Positions 55,662-64,000 of a DNA stretch of 64,000 nucleotides are shown here, in pieces. The DNA lies in NCBI GenBank assembly GCA_001247695.2, contig LGRX02003589.1, positions 18,616-82,615 of the forward strand, given 5' to 3'. The notes under the pieces are model-generated. The model was not told where the DNA came from. It worked only from the letters and a program-made list of their open reading frames with translations, and made no database searches. Position 1 is the stretch's first letter. Every line of letters starts with the position of its first letter. The translations under genes were made by a program, and so were the position numbers. The DNA comes from Cymbomonas tetramitiformis. Its lineage: Eukaryota > Chlorophyta > Pyramimonadophyceae > Pyramimonadales > Pyramimonadaceae.

Positions 55662-56244
55662 TCAGCACAATTATCGAGCAGTCGTCGAATATTATCGAGT
55701 AGTCATCGAATATTATCGAGTAGTCATCGAATATTATCAAGTAGTCATCGAATATTATCGAGCAGTCATCGAATATTATCGAGTAGTCATCGAATATTAT
55801 CGGCGAGTCATCGAATATCATCAGTAGTCGTAAAAGTATCGGGGGTCATCGAATACTATCAAAGCTTGATCATCGAATATTATCGGCGGTCATCGAATAT
55901 TATCGAGTAGTCATTGGATATTATCCGAATAACCATCAGATAATATCGGTGGTCATCGAATATTATCGAGTGGCCATCGAATACCTATCGAGTGGACATC
56001 GAATATTATCGAGTAGCCATCGAATATTATCGGCGAGTCATCGGAATATTATCGGCGGTCATCGAATATAATCGAGTAGTCATCGAATATAATCGAGTAG
56101 TCATCGAACATCATCGAGTAGTCATCGAATATTATCGAGTAGTCATCGAATATTATCGAGCAGTCACAGATTGTTATCGGGTGGTCATCGAATACTATCG
56201 AATACCTTCGGGAATTCATCGAATACTCGGGTAGTCATCGAATA
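55662..56244. repeat. Tandem TCATCGAATATTATCGAGTAG repeats
   Basis: About 25 units of 21-22 bp, some degenerate, fill the space between the two inverted arms. They also extend a few units into the flanking ORFs. No coding function is apparent. Confidence 0.9.
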
Positions 56245-57504
56245 CTATCGATTATGCATCCGAGCGGTCTCAGCGCGCACCACCCGCTGCAACACCTCTT
56301 GGTCCGTCAGCTCCTTCCTCCGATGCTTCTCCAACTTGAGACGCCGTTCTCGTCGTCTGCGACTATGCTGAGTACCCGCTGCAGACTCGTAGCCGGAGCC
56401 GGATGTAGTGCTCCCAGGTTGAGACGCGTGAGCTGGAGAGAGGTCCTCTGTCACCACGTCTTGAGGCTCCGTGTGTATTGGCAAGGTTCTCCCAAGAGTC
56501 TCCGGACCCGAAGCATGGCGACGATGATGCGGCTGGTGGTTTACCACACCCTCGTCAGGAGAAGTGTCGATGTGGGGAGTCGGTTCCATCGGCGGTGTCG
56601 GATACAGTCGTTGGGGGACCACTCTCATATCAGTCGCCACCGCCCGCTCCGCAGCCGCCATGCGCTCTCGCGCTGCCCACCATTCTCTAGCTCGTGCCTC
56701 CGACGCAGGGTCAGCTCCATATACCGGAGGTGGAGGCGGTGGAAAATAGGCGGGTAGTGTCCATGGATCCCCGTAGGTGGTCGACATCGGCGCGGGCGTG
56801 TATGGGGCATGTGTCAACACGCCTGGGGCATGGGTTGGCGAGCCTGTGGCATAGTGGAGAGCCATTCCAAAAGGCGGAGACAGCCTACTGGGGGCATATG
56901 GCATGTCTGGGGCATACTGGAGCATGCCGGTTGCATGCGGTTGCATGCTGGTTGCATGCGGTTGCATGCTGGTTGCATGCGGTTGCATGCTGGTTGCATG
57001 CGGTTGCATGCTGGTTGCATGCGGTTGCATGCTGGTTGCATGCGGCTGCACGCCCGTTGCATGTTGTTGCATGCCGCTCCAACCGACCTCTTGTTGATGA
57101 AACATAAAGGGGAAAGTTTGAGAGGGGGCGTGCACGAAATGGCTCTGAGGCATGCTGGGTTGCATGCCACCTGGCATATGTTGCATGCCAGGTTGCATGC
57201 CAGGTTGCATGCCGGGTTGCATGCCCGGTTGCATGCTGACGGGCGCGCTGAAGGGCACGCCGAAGGGCACGTCCGGAACAGGTTGATAAACGTCGACAGC
57301 CTGCCCAGTACTGACCCTTGCGATGGAAGCGATCGGTGGAGAGGGGTCGGAGGGGGTCAAGGGGAAGGTGGTGGTGGAAGGGCCCGAAGGTCCCGGTGCG
57401 GTGGAAGCGGTTGGTGGAGAGGGATCTAAGGGTGTCAGAGGGAAGGCGGTGGTGGAAGGGTCCATGGCGGTTGTGGAAGGGGGCGAAGGTCCAGACGAAA
57501 GCAT
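56245..57504 (-). CDS. Pro/His/Met-rich ORF of an LTR-linked element, 419 aa
   Basis: Starts at ATG 57,504. The N-terminus has two PLTPSDPSPP / STAPGPSGPSTTT blocks. The middle has MQPGMQPGM and QPHATSMQPHATSM repeats built on GCATGC-containing DNA. The last 170 residues are more ordinary, with EARAREWWAARERMAAAERA (a helix) and a basic end RRRRERRLKLEKHRRKE. Gag-like composition and closeness to an LTR-like arm suggest a retroelement structural protein, but no capsid fold or zinc knuckle is visible. Confidence 0.5.
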   Translation of the reverse strand: MLSSGPSPPSTTAMDPSTTAFPLTPLDPSPPTASTAPGPSGPSTTTFPLTPSDPSPPIASIARVSTGQAVDVYQPVPDVPFGVPFSAPVSMQPGMQPGMQPGMQPGMQHMPGGMQPSMPQSHFVHAPSQTFPFMFHQQEVGWSGMQQHATGVQPHATSMQPHATSMQPHATSMQPHATSMQPHATSMQPHATGMLQYAPDMPYAPSRLSPPFGMALHYATGSPTHAPGVLTHAPYTPAPMSTTYGDPWTLPAYFPPPPPPVYGADPASEARAREWWAARERMAAAERAVATDMRVVPQRLYPTPPMEPTPHIDTSPDEGVVNHQPHHRRHASGPETLGRTLPIHTEPQDVVTEDLSPAHASQPGSTTSGSGYESAAGTQHSRRRRERRLKLEKHRRKELTDQEVLQRVVRAETARMHNR

Positions 57505-58080
57505 CAAAAGTCAACTGTCGGTCAACCGTATGACAATTATGACAATATGACAACTATGACAGTGTCAAATATGGTCGTATGGCGTTTCCAGAAATTAATT
57601 CCAAGAATACCAGTCCAGTAGAGCCAAAATACTACCAAAAGCTGTAGAGAACTTAGCCAGAAGGTATAAGGAACTTCCCTAGAAGGTGGGAGGTACTTCC
57701 ACCATACTTAAGGCTGATAGGCTATTTTTAGCAGCTGGTGAGGATACAAGATCTGGCCCCAAACTTGCTCAGATTGTTAACAAACTAAAAAGATACTTTT
57801 TATTTGTACTTTTTGACAATAGCCTCCGGCGGCTTTGCTTAGTTATGTTGCTGAGAAGAGCTCACTTTCCCCCCCCATACTTAAGCCTCCGCCGGCATCC
57901 AAGATCACCAATCTGAGCATCCGCATCATCTGAACAACATCCAGCCAAAAGCGAGAACGCGGGTCCACTAAAGACGTCTACGCGCATATCCTGCCAGCCT
58001 TACAGCCGTCGGAGTGGACCAGCTGCGAACATTCTTAAGATCAAGTCATAAATCTCGCCCAGAGTCTCCAGAAAAAGCAA
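56830..58080. repeat. Right arm of the large inverted repeat
   Basis: Mirror image of 54,490-55,545 with the same landmarks in reverse order; it contains the first half of the 419-aa ORF. Between 57,508 and 58,660 no gene is seen: LTR-like sequence to about 58,090, then CT-rich and AT-rich DNA. Confidence 0.75.
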
Positions 58081-58884
58081 TCCGACGCAGATCCCAACCA
58101 AATCCCACACAAAGAAGATCCCGTAGCGAAACTTTTCCGTGTTTTAAGTGCACGTAACGCGCGCAATTTGAGCCGTTAAACGCAAGCAGAGCTAGCTCAA
58201 AACGCAAACACAAAAATTGTCGCCATCCACAAAATCCCACTCGCAGATCCCAAAGGTCCGTAGAACGTATTCAACATCTGAATACCAATTTGTACCAGCG
58301 CATATCTGATAACTTATACATCTTTATTTCTTTATTTTTCTTTCTTTTCTCTTATCTTCTTTCTTTTCTTTTTATGTTTTCTGCTGTTTTTGGTGTGTAA
58401 TATTAACTTCACAGTCTTATATTCCACTGTTTTATTTCATGACATACTCTGGCTTCTAGCCTAGAATTACAGTCACTTTTCCGATATAATGTCTGGTCTC
58501 AAACCTAATACATCTATATCCTTATATCAGTCTTGGCTTACAGCCTAACACTAACATGTAAAACTTGTCCTTAATTCATTCTCTTGATCAACACTAACTG
58601 AGGTCTACTTTTCCAAGCTTCCCTTTCAACATGTTGCTCTCTAACAATCACCAGCAGGATTCCTGTATTGACATCTGCCATCGACCAATCATGTGCACAT
58701 ATGCCTGATTATGGTACTCCTCCACCAATCATCAGACAGATCACGATATCGCCATTGCAGATCTTTTTCTGGAATCCACCAGATCCTCAATATAATTATT
58801 GTCATTGCAGATCTTCTCCTGAAACCTGCCTTGTCATCAATTATTTCTTCATACAGCTGTGACCGGCATGCAACAAGGCCCTTG

Positions 58885-59287
58885 CAGCATGCAACCACCC
58901 GTCACCAGCATGCAACCTGGCATATGTAGCATGCAACCTGGTCTCTGTTGCATGCAACCTGGCCTCTGTGGCATGCAACCAGACATCTGTAGCATGCAAC
59001 CTGGCCTTTGTAGCATGCAACCTGTCCTCTGTCGCATGCAACCTGGCCCCTGTGGCATGCAACCCGACATCTGTTGCATGCAACCTGGCCTCTGTAGCAT
59101 GCAACCAGACATCTGTAGCATGCAACCTGGCCTTTGTAGCATGCAACCTGGCCTCTGTCGCATGCAACCTGGCCCCTGTGGCATGCAACCCGACATCTGT
59201 CGCATGCAACCTGGCCTCTGTCGCATGCAACCTGGCCTCTGTCGCATGCAACCCGACATCTGTAGCATGCAACCTGGCCTCCGTGGC
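58885..59287 (+). repeat. Nineteen-odd 21-bp repeats (GCATGCAACCTGGCCTCTGT type)
   Basis: Units are exactly 21 bp, so each encodes the same heptapeptide type (MQPGLCS). Sub-patterns of CTGGCCTCTGT, CCAGACATCTGT and CTGGCCCCTGT alternate, which suggests higher-order duplication of about 63-126 bp. The array ends exactly where polymerase homology begins. Confidence 0.92.
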
Positions 59288-59896
59288 ATATTATTAGAAA
59301 AAGATAAAATATATAAAAATGAAGGATTGAGAACTATTGCTAAATTATTTCTCAACAACTTGTGGGGTAGATATTGTTTGAAACCAAATAAAAGACAAAA
59401 CAAATTCATGAATAGTGCTGAAGTATATGATATTTTATCAGATTCAAGAAATGACAATGTTCTAATTCAGCCAATAAAAAACAAAAATGGTGATGTTAAA
59501 TACCAAGTTGGTTTTAATGTATTAGGTGAATATTCTGAAACAAACTGCACCGTTAACGAAGTTATTGGAGTGTTTACAACGGCATATGCAAGAATGAAAT
59601 TATACAATTTGATGGACGATGTAGGATTTGACAATGTACTATATCACGATACCGACTCAGTGGTATACATTGAAAATACAAGTAATAATCATATCTTCAA
59701 AGAACAACTTGGTGATTATCTTGGAGAACTGACCGACGAGTTAGAAAATAAGACATGCATTGAATTTGTATCAACAGCACCTAAATCATATTCATTAAAA
59801 TTTGATAATGGAACAACAATGACTAAGGTAAAAGGATTTCCATTAAATTATGAAAATTCTCAAAGTATCAATCATGAAGAAATCAATAAATTTTGA
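59288..59896 (+). pseudogene. Protein-primed DNA polymerase B, C-terminal remnant (PLV-D)
   Basis: About 203 codons. Motif B (LFLNNLWGRYC) is near 59,345-59,380 and motif C (YHDTDSVVY) near 59,641-59,667, followed by the typical thumb end APKSYSLKFDNG and KVKGFPLNYENS. The N-terminal three quarters (exonuclease, motif A) are missing and replaced by the in-frame 21-bp repeat array. It does not overlap in content with the polymerase part at 1-1,431, so the two cannot be compared. Stop at 59,894-59,896. AT-rich sequence continues to about 59,945. It cannot be a functional polymerase. Confidence 0.93.
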
Positions 59897-60013
59897 ATCA
59901 AATCAGATGGATTTATAAATGAAGTTTGTGAAATCGAATTATAAAAGTCCACAGAATTCTGAGAAGGTGCAGTCATTGAATAATTTTTTGATGCTAAAGG
60001 CATGTAGCACGGC

Positions 60014-60976
60014 TAGGGGCTTCCCAGGATTTCGCGAAATTTTTTGCGAAATATAGGTACCCCCGCGAAATCGAAAAATTTCGCGAAATTTGGGCCTTTT
60101 TTGGCGAAATTTCACCCCCCCCCCGGGAAATATGGCGAAATTTCGCCATATTGCTCAGATTTCGCATTTTCAGATTTTGATTTTCAGTTTACAGTAGAGG
60201 GCACTAAGCTACGTAGGAGTACTTTATAGCTAGGACTGGGCCAGCACGTCATGCATTCCTGCACACTCCAAGGATTCTAGGTTTCACGGCGGCTGTTCCT
60301 CTCAGACACCTCTGCGGTTCGATTGGCATTGCATATCGATATGCCTCATTCTAAGTTCTCGCTCGTTGAGCACAATTATGGTTCAGCTTCAGACGAAGGC
60401 GACGACGACCCCTCAGAGGCCGACGACGAAAACGAGCAGTCAGAGACCGAGCTCACAGTATTAGAGGAGCGAGCAGCTCGTAAAGAGATCCAACCCGTGG
60501 TTAACGTATTCGATAGATTCAAACGTCACCGCTCCGATGATAGCAATGATGATGGGCCTCGCATGGCACCTCACGAGAGAGACCGCAAGATATCTCAAAA
60601 ATCGCCAGCAGGAAAGAAAACAGCCGGCAATGGCCATCGAGGCTCGAAGGAGCCGAAAGCAGTTTCCCTAATGCTTAGATATAACAAGCGCATGTAATTT
60701 GACATTGTAAAGATATCCTCATACTAGACCCAAAAATCTGAGTGGAATATCGATGACTCGTGATAACCCATAATAGGGTACTCTCTTGGCTTCTAAAAAT
60801 CGGAAATTAACTAATGACGTAAGGCTCACGAAGCTCGCGAAATTTTAGACTCATAAGGGTATACCGGAAGATTTCGTGCGAATTTCGCGAGAAATTTATG
60901 CGAAATATAGGGGTAACGTCGCGAAATCCGAGAAAGAAATATAGGCGATTTGAAAAGAAATCTTGGGAATTGTGTA
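60014..60976 (+). mobile_element. hAT-like 963-bp element, copy 1
   Basis: Begins TAGGGGCTTCCCAGGATTTC and ends GAAATCTTGGGAATTGTGTA, i.e. imperfect terminal inverted repeats with a hAT-like YAGGG end. It contains the 118-aa ORF. The ends are rich in TTTCGCGAAA palindromes. It is nearly identical to the inverted copy at 62,492-63,457 apart from homopolymer length differences. No 8-bp duplication is seen around this copy, which suggests rearrangement after insertion. The 59,945-60,013 stretch holds nothing seen. Confidence 0.8.
60341..60697 (+). CDS. 118-aa acidic/basic ORF carried by the hAT-like element
   Basis: ATG 60,341 (MPHSKFSLVEHNYG). The N-terminal half is acidic (SDEGDDDPSEADDENEQSE), the C-terminal half basic with a KRHRSDDSNDD segment and a final SLMLRYNKRM. 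It is the same in both copies of the element. Not a transposase: far too short and with no DDE or BED-type motif. It may be a truncated transposase end or captured gene; I cannot tell. Confidence 0.5.
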   Translation: MPHSKFSLVEHNYGSASDEGDDDPSEADDENEQSETELTVLEERAARKEIQPVVNVFDRFKRHRSDDSNDDGPRMAPHERDRKISQKSPAGKKTAGNGHRGSKEPKAVSLMLRYNKRM

Positions 60977-60979
60977 ACC

Positions 60980-61420
60980 AAAATGCCCGCCACGGGCGGC
61001 TCGGTTGCCCAAATCTACTTTTGAAAAATGCTCCTAACTCCCCATGCTGCCCCCCACACATTCAGATGCACAGCTCCACCTGTCTCCGACCCTGTATCAG
61101 ATCACTTCCCCGACAATTTGCATCTAGGCGCTGCTGGCGCCACCCCTACCCCCACGCACCAAAATGCCCGCCACGGGCGGCTCGGTTGTCCAAATCTACT
61201 TTTGAAAAATGATCCTAACTCCCCATGCAGCCCCCCACACATTCAGATGCACAGCTCCACCTGTCTTCGACCCTGTATCAGATCAGTTCCCCGACAATTT
61301 GCATCTAGGCGCTGCTGGCGCCACCCCTACCCCCACGCACCAAAATGCCCGCCACGGGCGGCTCGGTTGTCCAAATCTACTTTTGAAAAATGCTCTTAAC
61401 TCCCCATGCAGCCCTTCACA
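60980..61420. repeat. Three ~181-bp satellite-like repeats
   Basis: AAAATGCCCGCCACGGGCGG occurs at about 60,980, 61,161 and 61,341 with highly similar intervening sequence (CAAATCTACTTTTGAAAAATG, then CAGCTCCACCTGTC). Frames within are open across units but show no protein features. After 61,420 to 61,690 nothing was recognised. Confidence 0.85.
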
Positions 61421-61689
61421 CAAGCATAGGCCATACTTTGGCTTTTATATATTATACAATATATTCAGTTTACTCTATAACTCAAACATTATCATCTTGT
61501 TCTCCACCTAGGGTTTTCATGCCTACATAAGATTACAAACGTGTCACAAGCAAGCTATAGCACGCGCAAGTGCTTTAGTTTTGTACACGCTAGATAAGGA
61601 CTAGAGGCACAAATATCACCTTATGTGACGTTTCCACTATTCAAGTTGAAGTTCTAGAAGTTACAAATCTCAATTGTCTCTATTCGCTC

Positions 61690-62490
61690 CTGTGGTCATA
61701 GGACACCCCCAAATCCCTTTAGGCATCTCAAAACAAACCCCCATAGGTATGCATAACTCAAAGTAATATGCATAAGGAACCCTTCGATAAAGTCCGCACC
61801 TCCATCGCGGTTTCATGGCTAAAGATTTGGGTGTGTCACACTTCACAAATCTATACCGCAATCGCGCCTGCAAGCATATTGCACCCCAAATACCTTTTAG
61901 ACATCTCCAAACATCCTCCCATACGTTCGAAAAACGCAAAGTACTGAGCATAACGAACCACTGGAAAAAATCCGCACCTCCATCCCTGTCCCACAGCTCA
62001 AGTTATAGTCGTGTCTAATGCGCCCATTATATACCGCAGTAGCGCCTGCACGCATATTGCACCCCAAATACCTTTCAGGCATCTCCAAACATCCCGCCAT
62101 ACGTTCGAAAAACGCAAAGTACTGAGCATAACGAACCACTGAAAAAAATCCGCACCTCCATCCCTGTCCCACAGCTCAAGTTATACGAGTTCGCGATTCA
62201 ACAATTCTATATCACCAACGCGCCTGCACGCATATTGCACCCCAAATACCTTTCAGACATCTCCAAACATCCCCCCATACGTTCGAAAAACGCAAAGTAC
62301 TGAGCATAACGAACCACTGAAAAAAATCCGCACCTCCATCCCTGTCCCACAGCTCAAGTTATACGAGTTCGCGATTCAACAATTCTATATCACCAACGCG
62401 CCTGCACGCATATTGCACCCCAAATACCTTTCAGACATCTCCAAACATCCCCCCATACGTTCGAAAAACGCAAAGTATTGAGCATAACGA
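61690..62490. repeat. ~178-bp satellite-like repeats, four to five copies
   Basis: CATATTGCACCCCAAATACC recurs near 61,875, 62,054, 62,232 and 62,410, and once more near 63,563 beyond the second hAT-like element. Each unit also has CATACGTTCGAAAAACGCAA and TCCGCACCTCCATC. The second hAT-like copy is inserted in this array. Confidence 0.88.
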
Positions 62491-62491
62491 A

Positions 62492-63457
62492 TACACAATT
62501 CCCAAGATTTCTTTTCAAATCGCCTATATTTCTTTCTCGGATTTCGCGACGTTACCCCTATATTTCGCATAAATTTCTCGCGAAATTCGCACGAAATCTT
62601 CCGGTATACCCTTATGAGTCTAAAATTTCGCGAGCTTCGTGAGCCTTACGTCATTAGTTAATTTCCGATTTTTAGAAGCCAAGAGAGTACCCTATTATGG
62701 GTTATCACGAGTCATCGATATTCCACTCAGATTTTTGGGTCTAGTATGAGGATATCTTTACAATGTCAAATTACATGCGCTTGTTATATCTAAGCATTAG
62801 GGAAACTGCTTTCGGCTCCTTCGAGCCTCGATGGCCATTGCCGGCTGTTTTCTTTCCTGCTGGCGATTTTTGAGATATCTTGCGGTCTCTCTCGTGAGGT
62901 GCCATGCGAGGCCCATCATCATTGCTATCATCGGAGCGGTGACGTTTGAATCTATCGAATACGTTAACCACGGGTTGGATCTCTTTACGAGCTGCTCGCT
63001 CCTCTAATACTGTGAGCTCGGTCTCTGACTGCTCGTTTTCGTCGTCGGCCTCTGAGGGGTCGTCGTCGCCTTCGTCTGAAGCTGAACCATAATTGTGCTC
63101 AACGAGCGAGAACTTAGAATGAGGCATATCGATATGCAATGCCAATCGAACCGCAGAGGTGTCTGAGAGGAACAGCCGCCGTGAAACCTAGAATCCTTGG
63201 AGTGTGCAGGAATGCATGACGTGCTGGCCCAGTCCTAGCTATAAAGTACTCCTACGTAGCTTAGTGCCCTCTACTGTAAACTGAAAATCAAAATCTGAAA
63301 ATGCGAAATCTGAGCAATATGGCGAAATTTCGCCATATTTCCCGGGGGGGGGGGGTGAAATTTCGCCAAAAAAGGCCCAAAATTTCGCGAAATTTTTCGA
63401 TTTCGCGGGGGTACCTATATTTCGCAAAAAATTTCGCGAAATCCTGGGAAGCCCCTA
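62492..63457 (-). mobile_element. hAT-like 966-bp element, copy 2, with 8-bp target duplication
   Basis: Inverted relative to copy 1. ATAACGAA flanks it on both sides (62,484-62,491 and 63,458-63,465); the undisturbed satellite repeat has this string once (AGCATAACGAACCACTG). An 8-bp duplication with a TAGGGG terminus is the signature of hAT transposons. It has no transposase, hence is non-autonomous. Confidence 0.88.
62771..63127 (-). CDS. 118-aa ORF of the second hAT-like copy
   Basis: ATG 63,127; encoded protein appears the same as that at 60,341-60,697. Perfect conservation between copies shows the elements are young or were homogenised, and does not by itself prove coding. Confidence 0.5.
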   Translation of the reverse strand: MPHSKFSLVEHNYGSASDEGDDDPSEADDENEQSETELTVLEERAARKEIQPVVNVFDRFKRHRSDDSNDDGPRMAPHERDRKISQKSPAGKKTAGNGHRGSKEPKAVSLMLRYNKRM

Positions 63458-63465
63458 ATAACGAA

Positions 63466-64000
63466 CCACTGAAAAAAAATCCGCACCTCCATCCCTGTCC
63501 CACAGCTCAAGTTATACGAGTTCGCGATTCAACAATTCTATATCACCAACGCGCCTGCACGCATATTGCACCCCAAATACCTTTCAGACATCTCCAAACA
63601 TCCCCCCATACGTTCGAAAAACTTAAAGTATTCAGGTTAAGGAACCGCTGAAAGAAATCCTCACCTCCATTGCTGCCCATCGCTTGATTTCTCAGCGACC
63701 CCAACTCGTCGCATCAAGCAAGTAAGTCGAGCCAGAAAGGAACTTCATGGGGATGTTAAGGAGCACCCGCGAGGTTTCAGTATATCGTGGACCGCTTAAT
63801 CAACGAACTGTCCTAATAGCTGAATATTATATGCTGCGCGCGGTAACAGTTACATTTTTTTCAGTATACAGTAAGCATACAAAACAGGCGTTTCCGCGGT
63901 TCGCGTAGGTAATAATAATAAAACATTTACGCTAGCAGAAGGGACAAAGTCCTGAGAGTGCGGTAACCCTGCAAAGCAGGCTAGTGAAAACACTAGGGGC
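63466..64000. other. Satellite continuation, then unique DNA without recognised genes
   Basis: The first ~190 bp continue the ~178-bp satellite after the second hAT-like insertion. From about 63,660 to the window end I see no long frame, RNA gene or repeat. Confidence 0.5.

Noticed and set aside
1..59896. The two polymerase pieces as one gene split by a 58-kb insertion
   Set aside because: They lie on opposite strands, the left piece continues beyond the window, and a simple insertion cannot produce this arrangement.
61028..61511. Repeated proteins in the 181-bp satellite
   Set aside because: The frames differ only by satellite phase and have no start signal, conserved motif or codon bias.

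Overview
The window looks like nuclear DNA of a unicellular eukaryote, probably an alga or other protist; the species cannot be fixed from the sequence. It is almost entirely mobile or viral DNA. The left 35 kb is AT-rich and intronless and holds several endogenous Polinton-like / virophage-like viruses (PLVs). The right 29 kb is GC-richer and holds nested transposable elements, plus one more PLV scrap.

Layout. PLV-A (1-4,905): protein-primed DNA polymerase B running off the left edge, an N4/N6 amino-methyltransferase, an unknown protein, a class-3-lipase-like protein and a broken small basic protein. At about 4,906-4,920 it joins PLV-C' (4,920-7,731), an inverted, decayed module of major capsid fragment, minor capsid (penton) protein, small ORF and lipase pseudogene. 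Module X1 follows (8,122-10,531; Cys-rich unknown proteins). PLV-C (10,692-21,705) is the most complete virus: two small basic proteins, lipase-like protein, minor capsid, major capsid, two small proteins, fibre-like proteins, a RING-like protein and the FtsK/HerA packaging ATPase. Module X2 (21,849-25,292) carries more Cys-rich unknowns. PLV-B (25,520-34,661) runs methyltransferase, unknowns, lipase-like, minor capsid (two indels), major capsid and fibres. A Cys-rich gene related to X2 follows (X3, 35,050-35,307).

From 35.3 kb on: a MITE-like element, a zinc-knuckle Gag-like ORF, and a long uncharacterised ORF. Then comes a minus-strand Ty3/gypsy retrotransposon (protease, RT, RNase H, integrase) whose Pol carries a Dam-like adenine methyltransferase domain between RNase H and integrase. 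Its integrase is split by a 10,354-bp DNA transposon (39,696-50,049) with perfect 20-bp terminal inverted repeats, a 4-bp CACA target duplication, mirror-image subterminal repeat arrays, a candidate DDE-type transposase, a PhyH-like 2-oxoglutarate/Fe(II) oxygenase and a PHD-like zinc protein. Four palindromes lie between its divergent genes. To the right are a large inverted repeat (54.5-58.1 kb), a 21-bp repeat fused in frame to a PolB remnant, and two near-identical inverted copies of a ~965-bp hAT-like element (60.0-63.5 kb), one with an 8-bp target duplication.

In the PLVs, PolB and methyltransferase belong to replication or DNA modification. The minor and major capsid proteins, fibres, lipase and ATPase form the virion and packaging module. 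Frameshifts, stops and a chimeric junction show that at least PLV-A, PLV-C' and PLV-B are decaying, while the PLV-C morphogenesis block is open throughout.
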